From Sorangium cellulosum (GTDB lineage Bacteria > Myxococcota_A > Polyangia > Polyangiales > Polyangiaceae): 56,740 nt of DNA. Of the stretch, positions 8,203 to 16,713 are shown piece after piece. The position numbers and the translations under genes were made by a program. How positions within the stretch are numbered: position 1 is the first letter of the stretch; the number at the start of each line of letters is the position of its first letter. Where the stretch lies: NCBI GenBank assembly GCA_020720045.1, contig DYPH01000016.1, forward strand, positions 1-56,740, in the 5' to 3' direction. Under the pieces are notes generated by a model, which saw only the letters and a program-made list of their open reading frames with translations, was not told the DNA's origin and made no database searches.

Positions 8203-10769
8203 GGCTTGAAAAACTCCTGACGAACCGCGATCCAGGCCGGCTTTGCGCGGTTGTTCTTGCGAAATAGACCGAACGAATCCCCGCGGCACTTCTCGCTACC
8301 GAGGGGCGAATCATCCGGTGAAGCGTCGACGTCTCCGAGCGTCCAGACGAACCCGTAAAACGGTTGTCGTCCGAGGCCCCGCGCGAACGCGTGGAAGTAG
8401 CCGGCCTGGAGGCGCTCTTCGGAGGGCTTGCCACGAAACCCGAATTCTGAAAGAACTACAGGCTTTTTCCCACAGCGTTTCCGCACTTCACTGAGGCGCC
8501 GTGCGACGTCGACCGGCGTCCCGAAGTCGCTGTAGGATACAAATGTGAGATCCCCCTCAAGGAGGCACGCGTGGTCGGGATCGCTCCACGAAATCGTTCG
8601 CGGGTGGTCGGGGTCGTAGCGTGTTGCGCGCTGCGCCACGAAGCGGAGAAATGCGAGAACGTCGTCCTCCGGTTGTACCTTGAATTCTGCGTCGGGACCG
8701 TTCATCAAATCCCACCCAAACAGTGCAGGATGTTCGCGGAAGGTGCCGAGGATCGCCTCGAGGTGACGGTCGACCTCGGGCCAGTAGGCGAGGTCGACGT
8801 TTCGGCGTCCGCCGAACAGCGTGAACAGGACGCGGAGGTGGTTGCGGAGGGCGAGATCGAGAATTCGCGCGAGGCGATCGAGGGCGGTTTCCGTCGGAAT
8901 GCCACCGCCGGCGCCATCGAAATGTACTGGAATTCTTACGAATTTTACACCGGCGCCGCCAAGGCGTTCGAAGTCGGCGGCCACTTTCGCGAGCGGGTCG
9001 GGCGGCTCGGTGTCTGGTTTGGTGAGCGCCGCATTGCGGACGAAATCGCCGCCGGCGAGGCCGCTTCGGACGTCGTTGATGCCGCGCACGTCGACGTCGC
9101 CGTTTTCGTCGACGAATCGGTCGCCCTCGGTGCGCACAGGCGCGAACGGGAGCGCCGGGAGCGGCGGCGGGGCCGGGCACGCAGCTGGGCCGATCCGCTG
9201 GAGATCGCTGATCTTCCAGTAGCCGTCTTCCAGGCGAAGGAGGGCGTCGAAGGTCCCTTCGTCGGAGCCCCGCGCGAGCGGTGCCCCTGTCTTCCGGTCG
9301 CGGACGACGAACGCGGTCCGGAGGCACCGATCCCGCACGTGGGCGACGCGCCCGTCGTAGGTATATTGATGAAGTTCAAGGGCATGCTCGAGGGCGACTT
9401 CATCGGTCTCGTAGGGGGAGACGTGGGCGCCGGCGACGCTGTCCTCCGCCCCACGAAGCGCCGGAGGGGCGAACTCCCGTTCGAGGGCAAGCGGGTGATC
9501 GGCTCGTTTTGCTTCAAACAATCGCCGCCAGGCCGCCTCATAACCCCGTTGGAGCGTCGTGCGGTTCCAGCGATCCATCGTTCGACCGACGTCCCCTGCG
9601 TCGGGGAGCCAGACGCTGCGCGGCCCCCACAAGATCTTCTCTTCGGTTTCGAGGAAAATCGGGACGAACGCTTTCGGACCCGGCTTCGCTGCGGCGACGA
9701 ACGCGCGGCCCACGAGGTAGGCGGTGACGACGATCATCACGAGGGCGCCGAGCCACTGGAACCCGCGGCGCGTGAGGAAGACGCGAAAGAGGGTTGGGAC
9801 CTGTTCGACGACGACGGCGAGGCGTCGCTTACCGGCGCGACGTACGCCTTTTTTCGAAAATTCAAGCTCTTCTGGCGTTGCTCGTCGAAGGCCTAGCGTT
9901 GATGTGTCCCCCCGGGGACGGAGCACGGGCACCGCAAACGGGGCGTGCCCGCGAGCGCGGACGCTCCGCGGACCGGCGTGAAGGCTCGCTGGCGCTCGTG
10001 ACGCAGGCGCCTGTGATTGCGGGCCCGCCGCGCGCTGGGAAACGGGGGCGGCGCTTCGCCGCGCGCCGTCACCGCGGTCGCTCCGCGTCGATTCGGGGCC
10101 GTTCCGTTGGGAAGAAGGCCCGTGAGACGCCCGTTGCGACCAGGCCGCTTCGCGGCGCGAGACCGGGGCGGCGCTCTCGCGGGCCGTCCGTCCCGGGGCG
10201 GCGCTCTCGCGGGCCGTCCGTCCCGGGGCGGGAGAATTGGTCTGTTGCGGCGATGCCGGCGACGACGCTCCCCGTATCGATTCGGGCCCGCCGCCCAGAA
10301 AGCCGGAGGTCAGCGACGGCGGCAGCGAATAGCTTTCCACTACGCGGGTCGACGTAGGGTAAGAACTGTAAATACGACCGCTTAGGCTTCGTGGCGCCCG
10401 GCTCGCGGGGATGCCGAAGGACGGCGGTCCGGTCTCTTCCGTGGGCGGACCGCTTGACGGCGTCGACGACGGCCTCGAAGCCTCGGCGTCGCCCTCCAGT
10501 CCGTTCGGGCTGAGGGGCGGCGGCTCGCCGCTATCCGGCGTCCAGGGCGCAAAACGGATCGCCCGCGGCGCTTCGTCTTCTTCGAAGCCCTCCGCGTCAA
10601 AGCTTGGAATTTGTGGCGGAAGCGGCGGAAGCGGAAGCGCGACCTTTGCCGCGCGCCGCAGCTTTCGGGCGACGCGGTCGGCGTCGCGCTTCGAGCTCCG
10701 AAGCGGCGGCCGTTGGGCGACCTGGTCCCCGATCGAAGGGGCGGGCACTTTCGCGCGCCGGCCGGTCAT
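8199..10769 (-). CDS. Membrane-anchored GH5-like protein lacking the usual acid/base Glu
   Basis: The 856-residue protein starts at ATG 10769, overlapping the upstream stop as ATGA. It has a disordered Pro/Ser/Arg-rich cytoplasmic N-terminus of about 330 residues, a transmembrane helix near 336-357 (WLGALVMIVVTAYLVGRAF) and then an exported region. Residues about 540-856 resemble a clan-A glycoside hydrolase of GH5 type: VDVRGIND, KFVRIPVHF, GWDLMNGPD and VVLSEFGFRG. The nucleophile candidate is Glu775 in VLSEFG. The acid/base position, normally NE(P), reads N-G-P with Gly691, so classical hydrolysis is doubtful. It may be a glycan-binding pseudo-enzyme or use another acid. Position between a beta-rich membrane protein and a TPR-barrel suggests handling of an exported polysaccharide. 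Confidence 0.7.
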   Translation of the reverse strand: MTGRRAKVPAPSIGDQVAQRPPLRSSKRDADRVARKLRRAAKVALPLPPLPPQIPSFDAEGFEEDEAPRAIRFAPWTPDSGEPPPLSPNGLEGDAEASRPSSTPSSGPPTEETGPPSFGIPASRAPRSLSGRIYSSYPTSTRVVESYSLPPSLTSGFLGGGPESIRGASSPASPQQTNSPAPGRTARESAAPGRTARESAAPVSRREAAWSQRASHGPSSQRNGPESTRSDRGDGARRSAAPVSQRAAGPQSQAPASRAPASLHAGPRSVRARGHAPFAVPVLRPRGDTSTLGLRRATPEELEFSKKGVRRAGKRRLAVVVEQVPTLFRVFLTRRGFQWLGALVMIVVTAYLVGRAFVAAAKPGPKAFVPIFLETEEKILWGPRSVWLPDAGDVGRTMDRWNRTTLQRGYEAAWRRLFEAKRADHPLALEREFAPPALRGAEDSVAGAHVSPYETDEVALEHALELHQYTYDGRVAHVRDRCLRTAFVVRDRKTGAPLARGSDEGTFDALLRLEDGYWKISDLQRIGPAACPAPPPLPALPFAPVRTEGDRFVDENGDVDVRGINDVRSGLAGGDFVRNAALTKPDTEPPDPLAKVAADFERLGGAGVKFVRIPVHFDGAGGGIPTETALDRLARILDLALRNHLRVLFTLFGGRRNVDLAYWPEVDRHLEAILGTFREHPALFGWDLMNGPDAEFKVQPEDDVLAFLRFVAQRATRYDPDHPRTISWSDPDHACLLEGDLTFVSYSDFGTPVDVARRLSEVRKRCGKKPVVLSEFGFRGKPSEERLQAGYFHAFARGLGRQPFYGFVWTLGDVDASPDDSPLGSEKCRGDSFGLFRKNNRAKPAWIAVRQEFFKP
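10165..10224 (-). repeat. Two tandem 30-bp repeats in the GH5-like gene
   Basis: Two identical 30-bp units (10165-10194 and 10195-10224) encode the decapeptide GRTARESAAP twice. They lie in the disordered N-terminal part of the GH5-like protein and look like a recent slippage duplication. Confidence 0.85.
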
Positions 10770-12155
10770 GGCCCGACCACCGCCGAGCCGCAGCGCCCGT
10801 CGTCGCAGGTCCAGGAATCTCGCGGGGCCGGCGCGTCGGTGGAGCGCTTCGCCGGCGGATGTGCGCCCTGTTCTCGTGCGCCGCGCTCTGGCGGCCGCGT
10901 ACCTCCGACGCGAAAGCGGACGCGGAGCGGCAGGCGCGCCGTCATCGCCGCGGGGAGCGTCCATCGTGCGTCGCCATGGTCGACGACGGCAAAGAGCGTC
11001 GCCTCCCCGCCGTCGGCGTCGGTGACCTCCGCGAACGCGTCGGTCCCATCGGGGACGAACTGGCCCATCGCCCCCAAAAAGGGCCCTGCGCGCAGGCGGG
11101 GCGGGGAGACGTCTCGGGTGTCCTCGTCGGGGCGGGAGACGCGCGCGGCGTGCCCCTCCTCGGAAAACGTAAATCGCGAGGGGAGTTCCACACCGGTGTC
11201 GTCGGCGGAACGAGAAATGCGTGGCGCCCCTGCTTCAAAGGCGACGAGCGTCGCCGCGTGCAGGCCGTGGGCGAAGGTGCATGCCGTCTCGGCGAGCCGC
11301 TTCCCGTCGCCATAGAGCGCGAAGTGGACCGTTTCGGCGATGGTCGGCGCCCGCACGTGCCACGTCACGCGTCCGTTCACCACCGGGACGCGCGCTTCGC
11401 GGACCCCCCCCTCCGTCGTCGCGCGCAACGTCAGTGCGTAGCCGTCGACGAGTGTATTTTGGGCAACATCAACCACGTGGCCGCTTCGGACCGTGACGAG
11501 CCGACGGCCGTCTGCGGTGACCTCGTAGTCGACGGACAGCGTCGTCGGTACCGGTCGCCCCGGCATCACAAAGAGCGAACGCTCGCTGCTGCTCGCTCCA
11601 CCGGAGACGGCGGCGACCGGCGCGACCCCCGCGCGAACACCGTGCGGCAGCCATCGCCAGGCGATCCCGCCGTCGGTCTCCGTCCGTAGCGTCGAGCGCG
11701 TTCCGTCCGGCAGGGTGATTCGAAAGTCGATCGGTGTGCCGTCGACGACGCGGTTGCCGTTGAAGTCCCGAAGGACCGAGTAAGCCATGGCGACGTCGCT
11801 TCCGGCGACGACGTTCACTGCGCGCTCCGGGTCGGCGACGCGGACCGAGGTCTGGCCGACGGTCAGTTCGATGGGGCCAGCAGGCGACTCTGGAGGAATT
11901 GTGAGCTCTTCCAGGGCATGCCCGTCGCTCGCCTCGCGCACGGCGACGCCGGCCGTCCCCGCCACAAACGCCGGCAAAGCGGGCGCGACGGCGAGCGGCT
12001 CCCCGGGGCCCCCCGCAAAGAGGGCTACGTGGCCGAACGCGTAGCCGACGAGCTGAATTTCTGCGTTCGCGCGCGGCAGGGCACGCGTGCGGCCCCGAAG
12101 CACGAGCGCCACCGCGAGGACCAGGCCCGCCGCGACGCAGCAACCGCCGATTCAC
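10766..12155 (-). CDS. Membrane-anchored beta-rich protein of unknown function, probably frameshifted near its start
   Basis: The open frame from GTG 12112 gives 448 residues, but upstream in this frame a transmembrane segment (CCVAAGLVLAVALVLRGRTR) runs back to a stop with no start codon. In another frame, GTG 12155 (MNRRLL) overlaps the regulator stop as GTGA, like the other junctions of this operon. Removing one base near 12135-12150 joins them into MNRR plus the membrane anchor. I therefore propose start 12155 with a frameshift. The rest looks like beta-sandwich modules (DGTPIDFRITLPDGTRSTLR; GTDAFAEVTDADGGEATLF) and ends with a short Cys-containing tail (WTCDDGRCGSAVV). No family was recognised. 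It is likely periplasmic and works with the next two genes. Confidence 0.55.
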
Positions 12156-13510
12156 CGGCGCGTCCCGCGGCGATCAAGCCGATATTCTTTGATTTTTCTG
12201 TATACAGTCGTCCGGCCAATGCCGAGCTCGCGGACGACCTGCCCGATGTCTCCGCCCGCCCGAACAAGCGCCTGCTGGAGTGCCTCCCGTTCGAGGTCGG
12301 CGAGGCGGTTTCGCCCCTCGACGGCGGGGGCGGCTGGCGTCGTTCGCTCGATGACGGCGGAGGGGGGCGGCGTCCGGTCTTCCGCCTCGCGCCCGTCGCG
12401 CCCGTGCTGGATGCGCGCGGGGAGGTGGGTGGTGAGGATCGTCGACGCCGCGCCGGCGGTCGCCTGCGCCAAGAGGGCGGCGCTTCGGAGGACGTTCTGC
12501 AGTTCGCGGAGGTTCCCCGGCCAGCGGTAGCGCTCGAGAAGGGCCCGCGCCGGCACCGAAAGGGTCACGCTCGGGGGGAGGAAATGGCGAAAGAGATCGT
12601 CGAGTTCCTCGGGATGCTCGCGGACGGGCGGGACTTCGAGTTCGTAGCCGGAAATGCGAAAGTAGAGATCTTCGCGGAACCGCCCCTCTTCGACAGCGAG
12701 CGAGAGATCTTCATGGGTTGCGGCGACGAGGCGCACCCGGCCTTCGATGTTGCCCTTGCGTTCCTCCAACGTGCGGAGGAGCGCCCCCTGGCTTCCGAGG
12801 GGGAGCGCACCGATTTCGTCGAGGAACAGCGTGCCGCCGGCGGCCCGTTGGAACGCGCCGGCCGCTCCGAAAAGCTCTTCGTCCACGGAACTTTCCGGAA
12901 TCGTTGAGCAGTTCAGTGAAACAAACGCCGTCTCCTTCGAGGTGTGGAGGGCCCGCGCAACGTTGTCCTTGCCGGTCCCCGTCTCGCCCATGATCAGCAC
13001 AGGCACGTCGCTCGCGGCGAGGCGTCCGAGCTGTCCGAGGAGCGGCGTCAGCGATTTTCGAAGCGCCAACGGGAGTTCGCTCGGCGCTGCTGGAGCCGAT
13101 TGCGGCTCGCGCCGGACGGCGGTCCGCGCGACGAAATCGGCGAGCGCCGACGGGGTGATTGTTCGCAAGTACTCGGTCGCTCCGCCACGCAGGGCGGCGA
13201 CCGCGCCGTCTATCGTAGGCCGTGCGGCAAGGACGACCACCGGGCGCCCGGCGGCGACCCTACGTGCTCGGAATACGGTCTCTGTCGGGTCGCCGAGCGT
13301 CGCGACGCAGACCACATCGGCGTCGACGGCGTCGACCAGGGTCCCACCCGCGTCCTCGATCGTCGCGGCGACGTCGTTTGCCCACAGCTGCGCTTCTGCA
13401 TGCTGTTCCGGCGTTGCATCCTCGGCGACCACAGTCCCCGACCAGACGGGGGCCGGCCGTCGCGGCCGCACGCCGGTCGGCGCATCCGTAAAATAAAGTG
13501 CTTCAGACAC
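12152..13510 (-). CDS. Sigma-54-activator-like regulator lacking the GAFTGA loop
   Basis: The 452-residue protein starts at GTG 13510, placed after a GGGGGA ribosome-binding site 6-7 nt upstream; a GTG seven codons earlier is less likely. The N-terminal 140 residues are receiver-like (VVLAARPTIDGAVAALRGGA) without a clear phosphoacceptor. The AAA+ domain has an intact Walker A (GETGTGKD, about 172-179) and Walker B (GGTLFLDEIG, about 223-232), an R-finger region (FREDLYFRISGYEL) and a C-terminal Fis HTH (VVRELGIGRTTVYRKIKEYR). Between ELFG and the Walker B the family normally has GAFTGA; here only AAGAFQRAAGG remains. That loop contacts sigma-54, so this may regulate without sigma-54. It heads a four-gene operon and probably controls it. 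Confidence 0.85.
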   Translation of the reverse strand: MSEALYFTDAPTGVRPRRPAPVWSGTVVAEDATPEQHAEAQLWANDVAATIEDAGGTLVDAVDADVVCVATLGDPTETVFRARRVAAGRPVVVLAARPTIDGAVAALRGGATEYLRTITPSALADFVARTAVRREPQSAPAAPSELPLALRKSLTPLLGQLGRLAASDVPVLIMGETGTGKDNVARALHTSKETAFVSLNCSTIPESSVDEELFGAAGAFQRAAGGTLFLDEIGALPLGSQGALLRTLEERKGNIEGRVRLVAATHEDLSLAVEEGRFREDLYFRISGYELEVPPVREHPEELDDLFRHFLPPSVTLSVPARALLERYRWPGNLRELQNVLRSAALLAQATAGAASTILTTHLPARIQHGRDGREAEDRTPPPSAVIERTTPAAPAVEGRNRLADLEREALQQALVRAGGDIGQVVRELGIGRTTVYRKIKEYRLDRRGTRR

Positions 13511-13701
13511 AATTTCCCCCGTTTCGAGCACTCGCGTCGCGAAGCGTGGGTCACGCTTCGTCCTGCGTTGTCACGCTGGCGGCCGCGCCCCCCGGCGCTG
13601 CCCCGTCCCAACATTTCTCCAAAATGGCACGAAATCCCTTGAAAAACAGGCTCGTGTTCCGAATCCGAACGTTGCTGCTTCTGGGACCCGCCAGGACCAA
13701 G

Positions 13702-13771
13702 TTGTTCCTCGCCCGCTAGCGCGGATCGAGGAACAAGTTCGTCCTCGCCCGCTAGCGCGGATCGAGGAACA
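13702..13771. repeat. Two tandem 35-bp hairpin elements
   Basis: Two adjacent 35-bp units (13702-13736 and 13737-13771) differ at only a few positions. Copy 1 folds on arms TTGTTCCTCG and CGAGGAACAA with an inner CCGC/GCGG stem around the self-complementary core CGCTAGCG; copy 2 has a mismatched left arm. They sit in the 287-bp gap between the regulator start (13510) and the stop of the Kelch lipoprotein (13798). They could terminate the latter or regulate the former. The rest of the gap shows no gene. Confidence 0.8.
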
Positions 13772-13797
13772 ATAGAGTCAATCGTACTCTATAAACG

Positions 13798-16614
13798 TCA
13801 CTCGGCGACGTAGCCGGCGACGGTCACGCGGAGGTCCCCTTTTTCGCGATCGGGGAAGGTCGCCGGGGCCGCCGCGTGAGTTCCGCTCCGGCAGGCCGGG
13901 AGATAGTTCACGTAGAAGTCGCCGCGCTCCGGCGGGAGGATGTCGACGACGTCCTCAAGGGCAAGCAAGGGGATCTCCACGGGGAGGGTGCGACCGGGCC
14001 GCACGCCGTCCGGGATCAGCCGGTCGGCGACCCAGCGAAGGTCGCCAGCGGGGGTATAGCTCGCGAGCAGGAGCACGGGAATTGTCGATGCGCGTGAGCT
14101 GTGATCAAAGAGCATTCCCTGAAGCGAATTTTCGTTTCGTATGCCATTTTCGAGGGTGAGCGGACGGAGCAAGTCCTTCGTGCCGACGACCGACTTTACA
14201 AAGAGTTCGAAGCGTTTTGGCGGTTCTCGGAGCCGCGTTGGAACCGTCCATGTCGGATCATAGCGCGCATCTTTTGCGAGAAGTGCCTCGCCATCGGGAT
14301 CGGAAAAATCGATGCGAAAGGGGGTCTCTTCGCCGGGAAGCAGCTTGTGGAGCGTCGCAAATTGGGCGTTGTAGCTGGCGACGACGGCGCCGCGCTCGTC
14401 GCGGAGCGTTCCTCGAATCGTGAGGTCGGCGGGGTCGGCGTCGACGTTTACCAGCTCGCCGACGATCGCGTAGTCGAGGCCGTGGCGAACGACGCGCGCC
14501 GTCCGTACGCAGACTTGCGGGCGATCGAGTTCGTCTTCCGCCTTCGTGCGGAGCATGTCGATGCGTCGGCGCCCGTGCGAGTACCAGCTCACATCGGCCG
14601 TTCGGAGGAGCGGGAGCTCCGGGGAGGTCGGATCGGCCTCCGGAATTCGCAGGTAGGCGGCCGCCCCGTCCCGGCGCAGGAGAACCGTCTCGTGGAAGGG
14701 GTAGGGGCCGAGCGCCGTCATCCAGACGCCGTTGATGGCGTGCTCGTCGCCGTCGGGCACGGTCCGGAGCTTGTCGGTGTAGTCGCCGCCGATCATGTAG
14801 AGGCGGTCGTTGAGGACGTTGCAGCCGAAGAAGTGGCGCGGCGAGAAGCGGTCGGCGGGGACCGGGTCGACGGCATGGGGCAGCTCGAGGGTCCACGTTG
14901 CGCCGTCTGGCGAACTCCAGACTTCGTTGGTGCTGTCGGTCGGCCAGCCGGCATAGGGCCCCTCGGCGAAGGTGTTCCAACCGCCGATCATCCAGTATTT
15001 GTGAGTGTTTTGCAGGTAGACGACGCAGGGGCCATCGCGGTGGGTCCATGCGGTCGTCGTGCCGTCGGCGTTCCGCGACGGGGCAATCATCGCCGTACGT
15101 CGCGTCCAGAGGTGGGACTCGCCCGCGTCGGAGCGGGCAACGCCATCGCGGGCGTCAAAGACGTGAACTTGCGAAAGTTCCGTCGGCGACCAGGCTTCGA
15201 CGGTCGCTGCCAGAAGGGTGCCGCTCGGGCTCACCAAGGCGACCGTGTGGGGGCCTGCCGTGACGGCCGGGGTCTTTGCGAAGACCAGGGCGTTGGAGTC
15301 GACGCGAAAGGGGATCGGGGCGCCGTCAAGGGTCACACCGGCGACCCTTGAGAGGCCGACGCCGGCGATCGTGAGGAAGGAATCGCCATCCTTATCAATA
15401 ATTTGGGGCGTCACAGCGCCGACGAGCGGCGGGACGGGGCCCGGGTCGGGGACGGGCACCGGTACCGGCCCCGGCTCGGGCACGGGCACCGGAACCGGGT
15501 CGGCGGTCCCCGTCGCCGTCGGGATCGGCGTCGGTGCGGGGCCGGGCGCCGGGCCCGGCGGGACGGTGGCGGTAACGGTCGGCACCGGGGCGGGGGACGT
15601 CGCGCCGCCAAAATAGCTGCAGGTGCCGTTGACCGCGAGCTCGTCGTAGCGGTCGACGCACACGTTCCCGCCGCCAGCGGGGTTCGGCGCACAGAGGTCG
15701 GTCGTGCACTGAAAGTCGGAGACGCAGGCATATCCGACCGGCGCTTGCCGCTGGCACACACCTACGCTCGGATCGGTGCTCGAGCAGAAGAGGCCCGACT
15801 GGCCGATTCCGTGGTAAGAACAAGTGTTTGAGCGTTGCTTCGTCTCCGTCGGGAACTCGCATTTGAGCTGGGAGCCGCGGATGATTCCGCACGTACCGAC
15901 GCCGTCCTTGCGGCCGATGCACGCGTCGTTGCTCGTGCACTCGATGTTCGCGCGGCAGCTGGCGCCCCGCGGAAGCGTGCCGACCACCACGTAGTCGCAG
16001 GCGTCGCGGACCGCCCGATGCTCGGCGGCGGTACGCACCGGCATCGGCATGTGGGTGAGCTTGTCGAGACAAGCGGCGGCGCGGGTCGCGTCGAAGGCGA
16101 GGTGCCCACCAGTCTTCACACCCGGAACGAGCAAGTCTTCGTAGACGTTTGAAAATCCGCCGCTGTACGTGGAGATGCATTGCTCGGTCTGCCAGCCACT
16201 CGGGGCTCCGCACGCGCTCGCCAGCGTCGCGCAGAACGCGGCCGCCTGGGCGCGCTGGAAGGCCTCGATTTCAGCTGCGCTCCCGGTGGCGGAACTCGCG
16301 TCGGCGACGTCGGAACTCGCGTCGGCGACGCTGGAACTCCCGTCGGCGACGTTGGAACTCCCGTCGGCGACGTTGGAACTCCCGTCGGCGACGTTGGAAC
16401 TCCCGTCGGCGACGCTGGAACTCCCGTCGGCGACGTTGGAACCCCCGTCGCTGCTGCCGGAGAGGCCGCTGTCGCTATCGGCGCCTGCGTCTTTGGAGCC
16501 CGGCGAAGGGCCACACCCGTCAAACCACCCGCCGTCGTCGGCGGGCGCGTTGATCGTCACACTGCACGCCATCGTCGATGATGCGAGCAGCAACCAATGA
16601 ATCTTCTTGAGCAT
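13798..16614 (-). CDS. Kelch/IPT-domain lipoprotein with an unrelated C-terminal part
   Basis: The 938-residue protein has a lipoprotein signal (LLLASSTMAC) and a GGAGG ribosome-binding site before ATG 16614. In order: a Ser/Asp-rich 7-residue repeat region (SNVADGS units, about 55-110), a Cys-rich region (about 130-320), a Pro-Val/Pro-Gly linker (PVPVPEPGPVPVPVPDPGP), an IPT/TIG fold (about 400-470) and Kelch-like blades (KYWMIGGWN, RLYMIGGDYTD). The part through about residue 620 is clearly paralogous to the protein at 38994-41288. After GVWMTALGPYPFHET the similarity stops, and about 310 different residues follow with no further Kelch blades. It may therefore be a domain chimera. It is likely surface-exposed; the ligand is unknown. 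Confidence 0.8.
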   Translation of the reverse strand: MLKKIHWLLLASSTMACSVTINAPADDGGWFDGCGPSPGSKDAGADSDSGLSGSSDGGSNVADGSSSVADGSSNVADGSSNVADGSSNVADGSSSVADASSDVADASSATGSAAEIEAFQRAQAAAFCATLASACGAPSGWQTEQCISTYSGGFSNVYEDLLVPGVKTGGHLAFDATRAAACLDKLTHMPMPVRTAAEHRAVRDACDYVVVGTLPRGASCRANIECTSNDACIGRKDGVGTCGIIRGSQLKCEFPTETKQRSNTCSYHGIGQSGLFCSSTDPSVGVCQRQAPVGYACVSDFQCTTDLCAPNPAGGGNVCVDRYDELAVNGTCSYFGGATSPAPVPTVTATVPPGPAPGPAPTPIPTATGTADPVPVPVPEPGPVPVPVPDPGPVPPLVGAVTPQIIDKDGDSFLTIAGVGLSRVAGVTLDGAPIPFRVDSNALVFAKTPAVTAGPHTVALVSPSGTLLAATVEAWSPTELSQVHVFDARDGVARSDAGESHLWTRRTAMIAPSRNADGTTTAWTHRDGPCVVYLQNTHKYWMIGGWNTFAEGPYAGWPTDSTNEVWSSPDGATWTLELPHAVDPVPADRFSPRHFFGCNVLNDRLYMIGGDYTDKLRTVPDGDEHAINGVWMTALGPYPFHETVLLRRDGAAAYLRIPEADPTSPELPLLRTADVSWYSHGRRRIDMLRTKAEDELDRPQVCVRTARVVRHGLDYAIVGELVNVDADPADLTIRGTLRDERGAVVASYNAQFATLHKLLPGEETPFRIDFSDPDGEALLAKDARYDPTWTVPTRLREPPKRFELFVKSVVGTKDLLRPLTLENGIRNENSLQGMLFDHSSRASTIPVLLLASYTPAGDLRWVADRLIPDGVRPGRTLPVEIPLLALEDVVDILPPERGDFYVNYLPACRSGTHAAAPATFPDREKGDLRVTVAGYVAE
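16291..16450 (-). repeat. 21-bp tandem repeat encoding a 7-residue motif
   Basis: Seven 21-bp units begin at 16291, 16312, 16333, 16354, 16375, 16396 and 16417, followed by a partial unit at 16438. On the minus strand they encode S-S/N-V-A-D-G/A-S heptads in the low-complexity stalk just after the lipoprotein anchor. Units are nearly identical, so copy number probably varies between strains. Confidence 0.95.
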
Positions 16615-16713
16615 GGAGTCCCTCCTCCTCGTGACACGTGTCCGTTCGCGGCTGCCGTCCCCACGGCAGTTCGCGACGTGCTCTCAATGCAGAGTCGATG
16701 CGATTAGCGACGC

